Assembly: GCF_020497125.1 (NCBI RefSeq) | Contig: NC_059082.1 | Span: forward strand, 61,334,948 to 61,398,947 | DNA: 64,000 bases | Origin: Mauremys mutica | Taxonomy: Eukaryota > Chordata > Testudines > Geoemydidae | Direction of reading: 5' to 3' | Part shown: positions 34,484 to 46,742 of the stretch, one piece after another | Numbering within the stretch: the first letter of the stretch is position 1 | Layout of the letters: each line of letters begins with the position of its first letter | The notes under the pieces: model-generated | Told to the model about the DNA's origin: nothing | Databases searched by the model: none | What the model saw: only the letters and a program-made list of their open reading frames with translations | Program-made: the position numbers and the translations under genes

Positions 34484-35979
34484 AACAGGGGCCATGGCGC
34501 TTACATGCCTGTGTGTGTGGAGACTGACACGACTCCTACATAGCAGCTCCTGTTTGTGCGCCTGGACAACAGCTATTTAACGCTCAGGCAGACCAGGGCA
34601 GAAAGGGAGCAGTGAGGCTGTGGAAGGGAGTTTGCTGACGCAGCAGCTCCTCACGCCAGATTGCCTGGAAACAGTTCTTCCCCAGAAGATAAAAGCTGCT
34701 CCCTGGCACAATGGAGAAAGAATGAACCATTCCTCACAACCTGCTCTCCCTTCCAGTGGCTCTGGGGCTTGTAATTCACACCTCCCCTGTGCCAAGATTT
34801 CTGAATCAGCCTCGCTGGACTTCTGCCTCAGGGTCATTTTGTTTTTAGATCTTGTAGAAGGAAGTTTGAAGGTCATTTTTCCAAGTGAAAATAGCAAATT
34901 GGGAAAACTTCCAAGTCCCTTAAGAATTGTGCTGCCGAGACAATCTGCTCCCAGGTAGAAGAGGTGAGCGTTGCCCTGGGGGCTCCAGGAGGACAGATTC
35001 TGTGAAGAGAATAGCTTGCACAACCCCAGAGGAGCCACATCTGGGCACTGCCAACAAACCGAATCCTGACACTTGTCCCATGCGTGGGGCTCCCTGCCCC
35101 CGCACACAGTTCTGTGGACTCCAAATGGGTTCTTGGCAGGGGGTTGCCAGAATTGGACCCAAATTGGCAGAATTTTTGCTAGAACAGCTACACCCATGAG
35201 ATTTCCACCGTTTCTCCCAAGCCTCATCAACTCCCCGGCCCCAGGGCCCTCACAGGCCACAGCCGTTTTTTGGGAGGGAGCCCACAGGATTCCGCTCCAC
35301 TTCTGCTCTCTTTAGGGGGCTGCCATATGGCACTTCCACTTCTACTTTCTCCTGAGGAGGGCACCAGCTCAGTCTGCTGCTCCTCCTAATCCAGTGCTGA
35401 CCCCACACCTTCCTCCCCACCCATTAGCATGGAGTCGGGCAGTTCCCCGGGGGCAGGTGGAGCTGGTGAAAAGGCTACATTTTTACCTTGTAGAAGTGAT
35501 GCTTAGCCTTGTCTGGGGTTTGGATTCTGACAGAGCACCCAGGATTGAGCCTAGCCATGTGAAGGCATTGCAGCTGGTGAGCACTACATAGGTACAGAAA
35601 TAAGTGGGGTTGTTTAACTAGACAGAGCCTGGAGGCTGCCTGTCTGCACAAGACTCCTGCTGGCACTTCTTAACTCCCAAAGCGATGCCACAAAGCTGAC
35701 AGGGGAATTACACCCCCGCCCCCATTATCCCACCCCAGTTGGGCCCAGCCACATCCCTTATAAATAGAGCTGGTCAGGAATTTTTCAACAAAGTGCTTTT
35801 TTGTTGAAAAATGCAGATTTGTCAAAACCAAAACTTTTTGTGGGGAAGAGTCAGCTCTGGCACATTCCTCGACTGGAAAAATTTTGAAAAAGGGTTTGAA
35901 GTTGTGAAAATGTCCCATTTTGACATTTTTCAAGGAAAAAAATTGTTTTTTTGTAACTGTTTTCCCCCAATTTTTAGCT
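34484..35979. other. unassigned sequence with a 227-codon minus-strand frame
   Basis: The minus frame 34577-35260 is the longest one not explained by a repeat. I see no domain, signal peptide or consistent codon bias, and other frames are also open across it. I treat it as unproven. Confidence 0.35.
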
Positions 35980-35987
35980 AATTATAA

Positions 35988-36368
35988 CAGTGGTCTCAAC
36001 TAGGGGTACACAGAGATCTTCCAAGGGGCACATCAACTCATCTAGATATTTGTCAAGGTTACAACAGGCTACATAAAAGGCATTAGTGAAGTCAGTACAA
36101 ACTAAAATTTCATAAAGAGAATGACTTGTTTTTACTGCTCTATAAAGTGAAATATAAGTACCGTATTTATATTCCAATTGATTTATTTTATAATTGTATG
36201 GTAAAAAGGAGAAAATAGGCATTTTTTCAGTAATAGTGTGCTGGGACACACTTGTATTTCTGTCTGATTTTGTAAGCAAGTAGTTTTGAAGTGAGGTGGA
36301 ACTTGGGGTACACAAGACAAATCCGACTCCTGAAAGGGCTACTGTAGTCTGGAAAAGTTGAGCCACTG
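35988..36368 (+). mobile_element. non-autonomous hAT element
   Basis: Same family as 25339-25741, 381 bases, ends CAGTGGTCTCAACTAGG and GTTGAGCCACTG. The flanks AATTATAA (35980-35987) and AATTATAG (36369-36376) match at seven of eight. Confidence 0.83.
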
Positions 36369-36512
36369 AATTATAGCACAACTATTAAATAATAATCAAA
36401 ATCAAAACAAAACATTTTAATCGACCTGAATGAAAAATTGTGTCAGTTCAGGAATATTTTCAAAATTGTGATTTTTCAGCCTATTCAGGATGGGAAAAAA
36501 TTCCAAAATCTT

Positions 36513-36534
36513 AAAAAAAAAAAAAAAAAAAAAA
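36513..36534 (+). repeat. 22-base A run
   Basis: Uninterrupted adenine homopolymer, not at a recognisable LINE or SINE end. Confidence 0.9.
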
Positions 36535-36761
36535 GTTTATGGGATGGGAAAGCCACTTTCCATCCATCTCTGTTTATGACCCAGGGCCCAGCTATCCTTC
36601 CAGTTCTCCTGGCTCATGTCTTCTTAGATGGATCCTCACAACATGGCCAGTTGTTAACCACTATCCAACTGCGTAACAGCAATGACACACTGCAAGCAGC
36701 ATCAGGGCAACTATTGAACTTGGGCAGCTGAAATCGTCTTGCCTTCAGCTTTTGTACCTGA

Positions 36762-36960
36762 TGGCTCTAGTGGATTGAGTATCGGATTGGAATCCAAGGG
36801 AACCTGAGTTCTCAGTTTGGCTCTTCCACCGACTCACAGGATAAGTCACTTGCCTGCTCTCTGCCTCAGTTTCCACATGCACATAATTGGGACAAGTATA
36901 GCAGCCTACCTCACAGGGTGGGGTGAGGATTAGTCAGTATTTGTTTGCATAGAGACCTGA
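36762..36960 (+). mobile_element. MIR-like SINE
   Basis: Forward MIR features: AGTGGATTGAGTATCGGATT, AGTCACTTGCCTGCTCTCTG, CCTCAGTTTCCACATGC, CTACCTCACAGGG. Confidence 0.68.
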
Positions 36961-37411
36961 ACACACAGTGCTATCACTATATACTAAGCATTGTGATTGG
37001 TTATTACTACCCCCTCTGTGTGATCGTTGCCCGTAAAATTGGGCTGAGCACATGACATGAGTGTCATACCTTGAGATTATGCACCAGTGGGCATTCATTG
37101 CAGCCATACAGAAACAGAGGTGATGCTAACGCTTAGGAAAACCTTTCTTGCACACAAAGTAGCAATAGGAAGTCTCTAGCTACAACCATCCAGTCTGGAA
37201 TGCACCTCAACAATCATGGGTGAAGGGTGTTGGCTAATGATATCCACCTATGCTACAGGTAGATACACTGACATCTAATTTCCTAAGTGCAGGTAAATTC
37301 CAGGCTGAGTTTTGTCCCCTCCTAACCCCTCACCCCTGATTGTGGCAATATCCCTTAGTGTAAGCTCTGGGGGCGGCTCTTGCTTACATTTAAATCAATG
37401 GCAAGACTCCC
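36961..37411. other. unassigned sequence
   Basis: Nothing recognisable between the MIR copy and the MITE at 37412. Confidence 0.5.
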
Positions 37412-37672
37412 AGGCCTTGGCTACACTTGCAAATTTGCAGCACTGCAGCAGGGTGTGAAAACACACCCTCTCCAGCGCAGCAAATTGCGGCGCTGCAAAG
37501 CGCCAGTGTGGTCCAAGCCCCAGCGCTGGGAGCGCGGCACATTATTCCCCACAGGGAGGTGGAGTACGGACAGCGCTGGGAGAGCTCTCTCCCAGCGCTG
37601 GCGCTTTGACTACACTTAGCGCTTCAAAGCGCTGCCGCGGCAGCGCTTTGAAGTGCAAGTGTAGCCAAAACC
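37412..37672. mobile_element. palindromic MITE (CTTGGCTACACTTGC family)
   Basis: TIRs GGCCTTGGCTACACTTGC and GCAAGTGTAGCCAAAACC. The interior is rich in CAGCGCTG/AGCGCTTT palindromes. Superfamily not determined. Confidence 0.68.
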
Positions 37673-37864
37673 TCAGACTAGATAGTGCCACACCTGCTGT
37701 AGTTAAAGTCTGTTATATTGCGAATGGAACACACTTTGGCTCCGGAATTCCATACACATCAAAGGTGGCTTGGGTAGGCCAAGTCATTGGGCCAACCGAT
37801 TACTAGATCCATTGCACACCCAGGAGGGGTCTTGCTATTGCTGACCTAGCTTTGTTGTTTTGGC

Positions 37865-38100
37865 AAGAAAGGATAGTCTAGTGATTACATCACTGGGCTG
37901 GGGCCCTGGAGATCTAGGGTCAGTTCATCTCTGCCACAGACTCCCTGTGTGACCCTTGGCAAGTCACTTAATCACAGAATGCCTCAGCTCCCGATTTATG
38001 TATCAGGGATAGTAGTATTTCCCTACCTGACCAGGGCATTAAGGTAAAGTAATTGTTTCAGAGCTACTCAGACTATGGCGATAAGGGCCAGATACATAAA
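37865..38100 (+). mobile_element. MIR-like SINE
   Basis: Forward MIR features: GTCTAGTGATTACATCACTG, GTGTGACCCTTGGCAAGTCA, decayed tail. Confidence 0.65.
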
Positions 38101-38424
38101 TAGATTTTTTGTGTGCTGAAGAAAACTACTTTTTTCCAAGAGCAAATTTCAAAAGCTTGCAAGAAGTGCTCATCACTTGGTCCAATGGAAAACATTAAAT
38201 TGATTAATGTAATAATGCAGCATGTTGGGTGTAACTGCTCACTGCGAAAAAGAACTGAAAATTTGCACAGCGACAGGGAACTGTTCTAGAGCCAGAAGAA
38301 TCTATTACGATCACCTTAGTCCGAGCTCCTGCACAGAACAGGCCAGGGATTTCGCCCAGTGATTGCTGCCATTAGCCCAACAACGGGTGGTTTGACTACA
38401 GCATCCTTAAAACAAAACAAGACA

Positions 38425-38550
38425 GACATCCAACCACGAGTTAAAAAATCCAAGTGATGGAGAATTAACCACATCCCTTGGTAATTTGTTCCAGTGACTA
38501 ATTACACCCACAGTTAAAAATGTGCACCTTAAATTAACCCTCTCGAAAGG
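38425..38550 (-). mobile_element. CR1 3' fragment
   Basis: On the minus strand a short decayed CR1 tail coding region, recognised by GTGATGGAGAATTAACCACA, CCCTTGGTAATTTGTTCCAG and CACCCACAGTTAAAAATG as written on the plus strand. Confidence 0.6.
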
Positions 38551-39059
38551 GCTGATAGTTCAACACAACATTTGCTGAGAAGGGAAACTTTTTGTTCCAG
38601 TGACACATTAGATTTTCTTCTAGGTTTTGACAAGCAACAGCTCAGTGGATTTTTTAAAGTAACATGCTATGGGGAGATTTTGTTTTAGTTCTTACAAAAA
38701 ATATCAGTTATTTCTCTCTCCCTTTCATCTTTTCAGCAAATGACATTAGAGGTGATTTCAGAGAGAATTTTCTCACTTATCAAATGAGCAGCTCTAATGA
38801 CACAGCTTCACTCCATGAAGTTTCCTATAAGAATTCTATAACTCACACTAGCTGTAATCCATTCGCATTCTAAAGAAACCCAATATTGAACAGGAACACA
38901 GTGTATTTCTTTCTTAGAATTTTGAAGTTGGAATGTACATACTTGATCATGACTCATTTGGTGAATCAGGCTCAGTTTCATTGCAGAGTTAATGAAAACA
39001 AACAGCTCTTTATTATAAATAATAATGAGAGTTTCCCTCCAAGAACACTTTACAAACAT

Positions 39060-39260
39060 TCACTGATTAATTCTGACAACATCCCTGTGAGGTAGGTAAG
39101 TGCATATTGTTCTTATTTTAGAGATTGGGAAACAGAGGCAGAGAGATTAGGTGCCTGGGCCCGTGCTACAGGGTTATAAGTGTCATAATGGGGATTAGAA
39201 CTCAGGCATTGCTAGCACCCAGCCCTGTGCTCTGAACATACAATCTTGCCTGTTTTGTCA
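39060..39260 (-). mobile_element. MIR-like SINE
   Basis: Reverse MIR: GACAACATCCCTGTGAGG, GAGATTGGGAAACAGAGGCA, CCCAGCCCTGTGCTCTGAAC. It ends about 260 bases before the first coding exon of the LITAF-domain gene. Confidence 0.65.
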
Positions 39261-39536
39261 CCATGTAGGCTCCAAAATTCCCTTTAAAATTAAGAGTGTA
39301 TTGTCTCCATCATCATCATCATCAAATATAATGGGAGTTTAGTGGAGTTTCTCATATAAAGAAGCTATCATCTTAAGGCCATTCTAGTCTTTTATCTCAA
39401 TGCAAGTTCAAAGAGCCAGGACTGTGAATTCTGGGAGCAGGCTTACCATGGAAAGTCCTTAACTGAGCACTGAGGGCTGACGGTTACTTGTGGTTGAATT
39501 TTCCTTTGTGCTACCATTTCTAGGCAACCTGGAGAG

Positions 39537-42500
39537 ATGCCTTGCGAGAAGAGAGAGGTAATGATTCCTATGACCGTGTTTGAAACTAACCCAGAGCCCT
39601 ATGCACCACAAGGTAGGTGGGCTTGGTTGTGGAAGTTTCAGAAAGTGTTCTTGATGGCTAATGCTGTAAGTGCTAATGGACGGCTCCCACTGTGGAATGA
39701 ACCTAACTCACAAAAGGCCTAATTCTGCGATGTCCTGGGTGATAGGAGGTGCCTATGCCCATTATATCAAACCCAGTGTCTTCTCTGGATTGTAACATGA
39801 TGTGCCACTTGACTGACCTTTTCTCAACATCTCCTGCTGCCCAGAGTTCCCTGCCCTAGATTAGCAGTTTTGCTGCTGGATTGTATACCTTGGAATAATA
39901 CACTCTCAGTGCTGCCTCAGAGAGAAGGCATTCCCTCTTGAAGTGCTGTCTTTTCAATGCAATGGCTGTCAGGAGAGGCCAGCAGCAAAGGGAATGAGGA
40001 TTAACTGGAGACCCCCAGGGGCTTCAGTCCTGGGTCCTAGTGTGGCATCTTCCTGACAAACTGTGCAGGAACATAGACATATTGGGTATTATGTATCCCG
40101 CAGGCCTCTGCACATTGGAGCATAATACAGGGTCCTGAGTTGGGGCAGGAGCAGAGAAGGCTGGCAGGCCAGACAGGGATGTTAACAACAGACATTACTG
40201 CGCAGCAAGCTAGTGCACTGTAGATTCACACCCTGTCTTGCTGCACAGTAAAGTCCTGTGTAGGTAAGCCCTAAGTCCCTGCTCAGCTGAAGGTGTATGT
40301 AGAAGGAGTGGTGAGGGAGCTGGATAGATCAGGTTTGGTTTTATTCAGAAGACAGTTTGCTGAAGCTCCCTTCTACTTTTCTGTCCCCTCTGTAGCTGGA
40401 ACATGCTTCATGCTTTCCTCCAACACACTGTGCTTACCAACGAAGCCCAAAAGCCTTTTAGATCACATCCTTATTCTCCTGGTCTAGTCACTGTTATGGC
40501 GTGATCAGCATAGGCACAGCTCACTACAGAATCTATAGCCCCTGTAAGCTCTTTCCACAGCTCAATGACATTCTGCCAGTCAGGGACTTGAACTCCCCTC
40601 CCACACGAGGATATGGAGGATTCTGGCAGTAGGTTCAGTGACATTTCCTAGCATCATTCCCATCATCAAAGCGCGGGCCGTCGAGTGGCTGATTCAGCGC
40701 CGGGTGGCCACAGAAGGGGTGCAGGACACTTACAGGAAAATTGAATCACAACCTTAGACTAGACAGGCTTTGCAGGACCGCCTGAGGTGGGGCAAGTGGG
40801 GCAATTTGCCCCGGGCCCCACGGGGGCCCAGTGAGCCGCTCCGGGTTTTCGGCGGCACTTTGGTGGCGGGCCCTTCACTCGCTCTGAGTCTTCGGCGGCG
40901 GGTCCTTCAGTGCAGTGGAAGACTCGGAGCGAGTGAAGGACCCGCCGAAGCCTCGGAGTGCTGCTCAGTGAGTGCAAGCACCGCAAGCAGCGTATGGGGG
41001 GCGGGAGCCATGATCGGCGGCACTTAGGCTGCTTTAGCGCCGCCACTTCATTCTTCGGTGGCAATTCTGCGGTGGGTCCTTCCCTCCGAGTGGGACCCGC
41101 TGCTGAATTGCTGCTGAAGACCCAGCCCTGCCCCAGGGCCCCTGAATCCTCTGCGCAGCCCTGAGGCTTTGCCCCAAATTCTGTGCTGCAGCTGCTTTAT
41201 GCCACCCCATGAGCAGAGATTGGCCCTAGAGCTGGCATATCTGGCTTCAGTAGGATCACCTCAGTGTGGAGGAACCTTCCGGTGGCATAGAACAACCACG
41301 GTGGCTCCTGTCCCGACCCCTGGGGAGCAGCCCAGTGCACAGCTGGCCCGGGATCAGGGAAATGCAAAGGTCAGCTTTGCACACCTTTGTATTCCCCATC
41401 CTGAACTGTGCTGTCTGCTTCTCAGCGGCAGCCCAGGCGTGGCCATATGTCCTTATGCTAGATGGTGTTCGAAAACCCTGTGCTCTTTCTACTCCTCCTT
41501 CCTTCCCTCTCCCCAGTACTGCTGTTCAGTATTGTGGCAGGCTAGTCCCAGGGAGGCTAATGCTTGTTGGCCAGAGCAGGACCTTGCTCCTGAGCAGGAC
41601 CAGTGCAGCCAATGGGCCGGCTAGGGATCAGAGAGCCACAAGATATGACAGACTATGCCTGTGGACCTACATACCTTACCTGGTGGAAGTGATGGAAACA
41701 AGAAGCAGCACAGGGATAGTAACCGCCCCTCGTTGCACTAGTCGTAGGAAGGCTGGCCAGTATTTGGTCCAATAAATCATCAGTTAAACTGAGCCAGGAA
41801 ACCTACAGGTGGACAGTCCAATTGCTTTGTACTCTTGTATGGTTCTGAGTGGTAGGTCTGCTGAGGCTGAGTTCTCCTCAAACAGGGGATGATTTGGTCA
41901 TGATCTACAAGTACTTACCTGCGGGAGAGATTTCCAATAGTAGGCGGCTCTTTAAAGGCACAACGAGGTCCAATGGTTGAAAGCTGAAGTGAGACAAATT
42001 CAGACTAGGAATGAAGCACACACTTTTTAAGCAGTACCGGTGATTAACCCCTGGGACAACTTAGCTAGGGATATGGTGGATTTTCCATCACTTGAAGTCT
42101 TTAAATCACAATTGGATGCCTTTCTAAAAGCTAGGCTATAGCTCAAACAGAAGTGATAGTGAAATTACTGGGGGAGGTTCTCTGGCTTATGCTTTGCTAC
42201 CAGATGAGACTAGATACAATGGTCCCTTCTGGTCTTACAATCTATTAATCAAACTGGCCCCAAGTGGCTTCACTCAGGTTGTAATGGGTTCCATATCTTG
42301 CATTACATTCTAGCCATGATAGGACTCTTGTGAGCTACAGTACAGCGACACCTCTCCAAGCAGCTACTGTTCAAGATTCCAAATGGGTGTTTAGGAGGAA
42401 GTGGCTTGTGCACCATTGTATGGTTTTATTCCATTTTTCTTATTACAGAGGACTGTTGTTGCCCTTCTGCTCCGCCGTATTCATGCCATGAATCATCAGC

Positions 42501-44065
42501 CCCTGCTGGTAAGTTCTGGGAATGCTTGTTCCTGAAGGTGCCCAGAGCTCTGGCACATGAACCCAGGCCTTCAGAACAACTGCTGTAGATTTTACAATGG
42601 GAGAGGGGGGACTTTGATCCAGGTGGGTCTAGGAGGAGAACTCGTTCCCTAAAAGTTACAGGGAAACCCTACACGACTCTGTCCCTGTCACCTCTTTTCC
42701 ACACAAGCCACTCCCATGAGCAAACCCCACTCTGGATGCATGGATTCACACCTCTCCATGTGTCACTCTGAACAAGAAGATGCCAAGCAAACTTCAGTCA
42801 GTTTGGACTCAACCAAGGTTAAACCTTTAACAGATTTTGAACAAAACAGGCAGATGAGATTGGTCTTATTCATATGCAGCTATAAAAATGAACGGGGGGA
42901 AGTGGCAAGGGAAGATATCAGTGAAGCATAATGGTTCTGTTCTGAATCTCATTTTACTTCTCATTTCTTCCTAGAAACAATCTATGTGGTGTCTCAGCCG
43001 CCAATCATTGTAGCAGGAATCTTTACAAGCAAGCCAGCAGGAACAATATGTCCAAGCTGTCGCCAACCCATTACCACAGAGATTGTCTACAGAATGGGTA
43101 GACTGACTTTCCTCCTAGTCGCCGCCATGTGCTGTGTTGGGTGAGCATTGAGTTTATTTTGGAAATTCTTTATAGCACAATGTTTAAAAGGTTATTTCTA
43201 CCCCAATATACAGTTATAGCAGGGGCTTAGCTGCTAATGGCTGCATAGCTAAGTCCCTCTCTTCCTAGATTGGTACGGACTCTCCAGTGACCAGTGTGAG
43301 TGCAGTCCCATATACACTGTATGATCTTATTAGGATGTACTCAGTGTGGTTGTGTGGGATGCAAGTCATAGCTGAATTTAAATTATGTTGTTACCTCCTC
43401 ATTAGCCAAACAGAATTTGTAGAGCCCTGTCCACCTTCCTGTCAACATTTCTGAACCACATAATATCTCAGCATGTTCTCATGCAGCTCCCAGAATAGTG
43501 GGTAATATCTCCAAGCTTGCTTGAGGTCACATGATAACTCCTGTGAGCATCTAAGCAAGGGCCATGTAACCTCTACCCCAACAGTAAACACTGCACCCAC
43601 TTTAAGCCTCTTTCATGTTGAGCTGTTCCCATTATCACAGGCCAGGGCAGCCTGCATCATGCCAACCAGATTATCTCCTGGTGGAATGCTTCAAAACCAC
43701 ATTCTCCCAGGAGCGTTCCTCACACTAGCTAGAGAATATTCTCTCTGCAAAGTGTTTTACGTCCATACCACTGAGACAAAAATGCTCTTTGTACCAATAG
43801 AAGAGCCAGAGTAGAAGTGCCCGATGAAGCTATCAAAACTGAAACGCTCATGCTGAAAGTAGAGAGTGACCTGAAGTCAGCAGCAAGATGAGAAATAAGC
43901 CCTAACATGTTGGTTAACACCTTTCTGTACATTTCTTATATCCCATTCTGCTCTAGATGCAATATGGGATGCTGCCTCATCCCTCTCTTCATGAAAAGGT
44001 TCAAGGACGTAGACCACTATTGCCCACGCTGCCAGTTTCATATCTACAGATACAATAGGCTATAG
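39537..44065 (+). CDS. LITAF-domain membrane-associated protein (CDIP1/LITAF-like), 4 coding exons
   Basis: Coding exons are 39537-39612, 42449-42508, 42975-43140 and 43957-44065. All introns are GT-AG (donors GTAGGT, GTAAGT, GTGAGC) and the phases 1, 1, 2 join without a break into 136 residues ending in TAG. An acceptor at 39522-39523 just before the ATG implies an upstream noncoding exon that I cannot place. The protein has a short N-terminal tail with a PSAP motif (residues 31-34; in LITAF this type of motif binds TSG101). The LITAF domain follows: CPSC at 71-74, a hydrophobic stretch about 88-112 with GCNMGCCLIP, and HYCPRC at 121-126, ending IYRYNRL. Family members are zinc-binding proteins on the cytosolic face of late endosomes and lysosomes. 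ITTEIVY, CCLIP and FKDV look nearer to CDIP1 than to LITAF, but the long proline-rich CDIP1 N terminus is absent. Family membership is firm; the exact orthologue is not. Confidence 0.88.
40773..41163 (-). mobile_element. hAT MITE, CAGGGCCGCCC family, reversed, in intron 1 of the LITAF-domain gene
   Basis: 391 bases flanked by AGGCTTTG (40765-40772, 41164-41171). It ends with CTCTGCGCAGCCCTG. Confidence 0.9.
41885..42247 (+). mobile_element. CR1 3' fragment in intron 1 of the LITAF-domain gene
   Basis: It runs from GGGATGATTTGGTCATGATC through GGTCCAATGGTTGAAAGCTG to CAATGGTCCCTTCTGGTC. This is the last coding part and tail of a CR1 with the gene's own orientation. Confidence 0.75.
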
Positions 44066-44514
44066 AAAGCCAAGCCAAGCCATGGAGACTTTCAAGGCCA
44101 ATTCACTTTGTTTTGCTATGAATGTAAGAACTCATAAACGAATTTCTTTCTGTGAAATATGCAAAGGTAGCCCCAATCCTGCAATGAATTCCTCAGAGAT
44201 CTCAGCATCAGGACATTAGATTGTTACACTGAGTTTTGAAAACACCTTTAGAAATAGTTTCATGTCAATGTGCCATACAAGTTTTACTTCATCATTTGGA
44301 TATTGTTGCCTTAAGCTGTCATCTGACTGGTGCATAATTATTTTGGTGCTATTGTACCTATTCTTAAATCCCCAGATGGAACATGGATGGGATGTAACCT
44401 CTCCCATCCTCGCTCATGCTTCTAAACCCTCCACTTATTAGAAAGTTTCAAAATACACATTTTAGATCAGAGTTTAATCTCTGACCCATCAAGACCTATT
44501 GGCCTCTGTTTTTG

Positions 44515-44720
44515 TTAGGCCTAAAGCTTGGGTCAACCTATCTACATCACTCAAGGCTGTGAAAAACTTCCCATGCTGCATGACGTAGTTAGGTTGACCC
44601 ATTGTAGATGCATCTAGGTCCAAAGAAGAGGTGGATTAACTAAGCAACAGAAGCCCTCCTTCCATCGCTGTAGGAAATGTCTACACTACAGCAGCACAGC
44701 TGCAGCACCGTAGCGCTGAC
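44515..44720 (+). mobile_element. MITE-like relic downstream of the LITAF-domain gene
   Basis: Contains GGTCAACCTATCTACATC, GACGTAGTTAGGTTGACC and GTCTACACTACAGCAGCACA in the order of a common turtle DNA-transposon repeat. Confidence 0.45.
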
Positions 44721-44734
44721 ATAGTCTTATTCTA

Positions 44735-44850
44735 AGCTCTTTGGGGCAAGAAATGTCTTATGTTTGTACAACACCCAGCACTAGGATGCCCCCAGTCAGG
44801 GCTGGGGATTCTGGCTTGTACTGTACTGTAACTGTGTATTATTCATGTGA
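44735..44850 (+). mobile_element. L3/CR1-like 3' tail fragment
   Basis: AGCTCTTTGGGGCAAGAAAT, GTTTGTACAACACCCAGCAC and CCAGTCAGGGCTGGGG follow the ancient L3-type tail. A shorter reversed piece is at 12305-12355. Confidence 0.55.
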
Positions 44851-44903
44851 GCAATTATGAATTATGAAACTGAGGTTTCAGACCATATTATTTATGGGGC
44901 AGA

Positions 44904-44909
44904 AATAAA
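44904..44909 (+). promoter_or_regulatory. candidate poly(A) signal of the LITAF-domain gene
   Basis: This is the first AATAAA after the stop codon at 44065, with T/G-rich sequence 30-75 bases later. Using it would give a 3' UTR of about 860 bases that contains a MITE-like segment (44515-44720) and an L3/CR1-like tail (44735-44850). Transcript data would be needed to confirm it. Confidence 0.4.
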
Positions 44910-44929
44910 CCTATTTGTTTAACAATTCC

Positions 44930-45764
44930 TGCAGCATTCCTCTTTTCTCTCTTGGTTCTGTGATCTACATTGTGTCCCGGGCAGACTGACACGCCATCTG
45001 CCACCTTGTTTACACTACAGCATCACCCCAAAACCAGTGGGGAGGGGGGAGAAATCACATGTATCGGTAACAAACAGACAAAAAGTATTAACTGTCCCTT
45101 TAAAACTTCCCCTCAACACCTCACTCTTCCCAGTCCAAGCCACCTCCACCACTGACAAAACTACACCTCCCAATGAAGATTGACCCCCCCCCTTAACTAT
45201 TTATTATGCCTCCTTTGCACACTAGAGTTTGTGAGGTAAAGAAAGGGCCGATTTACCATCCTACCATGCTCCCAATTTGACGATGTGAAGAAATGTTAAA
45301 GGCAGCAGTTTTAAAGCCAATACAAAGGAAATATGCCACATAGGCTCAAGCTCAGTTCTGCCTGTCCCCGCTTTCCACACAACAGCTCCTTCAAGGCCCC
45401 TGAATTTAACCTTAGTGTATCGATGACAGTGATTGTCAGTGATTGCTGAAAGCTATCCGCTATGTTGTAGCTATTACATTGCCTGGTTTTTCCTTGTGTG
45501 TAATTAACCTTTTATCAGATTTGTTTCAGATTCTAGTTATATTAACATTTACCCGACAGCCCCCATCAGTGAAGGTCACTTGCTTTGTAAATTAAAACAC
45601 TGAGTATGCTTATGGTACAAGTATTTGAACTGACTGCATAAAGGGATCACGCAGCCTCAGCTGTCCAGCAGCAGCAGCAAATGTTTATTCTTATCCAAAG
45701 AGGTAAACTTTGAGGAGGAGATTTTGTTTTTCAGACCTTTAACATTAAAATGTTTCTATGCTAC
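44930..45764. other. unassigned sequence
   Basis: Downstream of the LITAF-domain gene; no gene or repeat recognised before the LTR. Confidence 0.5.
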
Positions 45765-46345
45765 TGTAACAGGGTCAGCTGCCTCTGAAGTGCCCCTTTG
45801 TGGCCTGGCATGGCTCTGTAGCCCCCTGCCTCATCTTTCTCCTCATTCAGGCGCGTCAGTAACTCCACAAGGGCTTGCATCTAATAGCAATGCCCCCGAT
45901 AACATCTGGTTTATTAACATAAAATAACTGAAAATACAGTCTCCTCTGCCCCAGTCTCACAGTGGGCAGAGCCCCTCCCTCTGTCTTCGAGTTCCCAAGG
46001 TGAGCATAGCTTTTCAGTGCTTCCCACGCTCTGCTCTGAGCTCCTTTAAACACTCCCATCTCTCTTCTGATCAGCCACTCTCCGGCCTGCGTACCTGGAG
46101 TCGTCTCCTGCTCTCTCTCTCTGCAGAAACTCCTAGGCATTTCTACCGGCAGTTTTTCCACATGCTCACAGACCCCAACCCTCTGGCCCAGGATCTCCTG
46201 CAGGAACCTCCTGCACTCTGCAGCCTCTGCCACAGCTTCCTCTCCTCATTTGCCTTCTCTTCATAGTGACCGGCTGTCCTCTACCAGGCCCCATTGGGAG
46301 GGCTGGACCAGTTCCCTCCTAAAAGTGCCAGTCCACCCCATGACA
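45765..46345 (-). mobile_element. probable second solo LTR
   Basis: 581 bases starting TGTAACAGGGTC and ending CCCCATGACA, with flanks GCTAC / ACTAC matching at four of five. On the minus strand an AATAAA lies near 45907-45914. It belongs to a different LTR family from 61980-62849. Open frames inside it are not gag, pol or env. Confidence 0.6.
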
Positions 46346-46742
46346 ACTACAGAATCATTACAATTGGGAGACATGTGGAGAATGGGCACCTCCAATGGCC
46401 CTTTGCTTGTCTTCTCCACAACAGAGGGGGTCAAACCCTGTCAGCTACAGTCTCTAAGAGTCTCCTTCTTGCATGCAGTTTGGGCTGGCGACTCTGAAAG
46501 AATCCCTTTAGCTACTCAGCATGTGTTTCAGTACATCCTACTTAGCTAGTTCAGTTGGTTTGACTGAGTAGCTGAAACAATGTAAGCTGTATCTTTTGTT
46601 AAGTGCCTAAGCAGTATATTACACCCAATTGCATAAACAAGGCTAATATGATTTCATAAATGTTTTGGTTGTTTTTAAATCCTGCAGATCTGTAAACTTC
46701 CCAGATTTGCTTTAGCAGAAATGTACAAACTCTAATAATTAT

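Larger units (their letters stand above)
39613..43956 (+). other. introns of the LITAF-domain gene
   Basis: Intron 1 is 39613-42448, intron 2 is 42509-42974 and intron 3 is 43141-43956. Intron 1 carries a reversed hAT MITE (40773-41163) and a CR1 tail (about 41885-42247). I recognise no repeat or conserved element in introns 2 and 3. Confidence 0.7.

Noticed and set aside
34577..35260. 227-codon minus-strand open frame
   Set aside because: No recognisable domain, no splice-consistent partners and competing open frames on the other strand. Length alone in this composition is not enough.
41169..41775. 151- and 169-codon overlapping plus frames in intron 1
   Set aside because: Two frames are open together and neither shows a domain. 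They do not fit the splice pattern of the LITAF-domain gene.
45856..46266. 125-codon minus and 88-codon plus frames
   Set aside because: They lie within the probable solo LTR and resemble no gag, pol or env domain.
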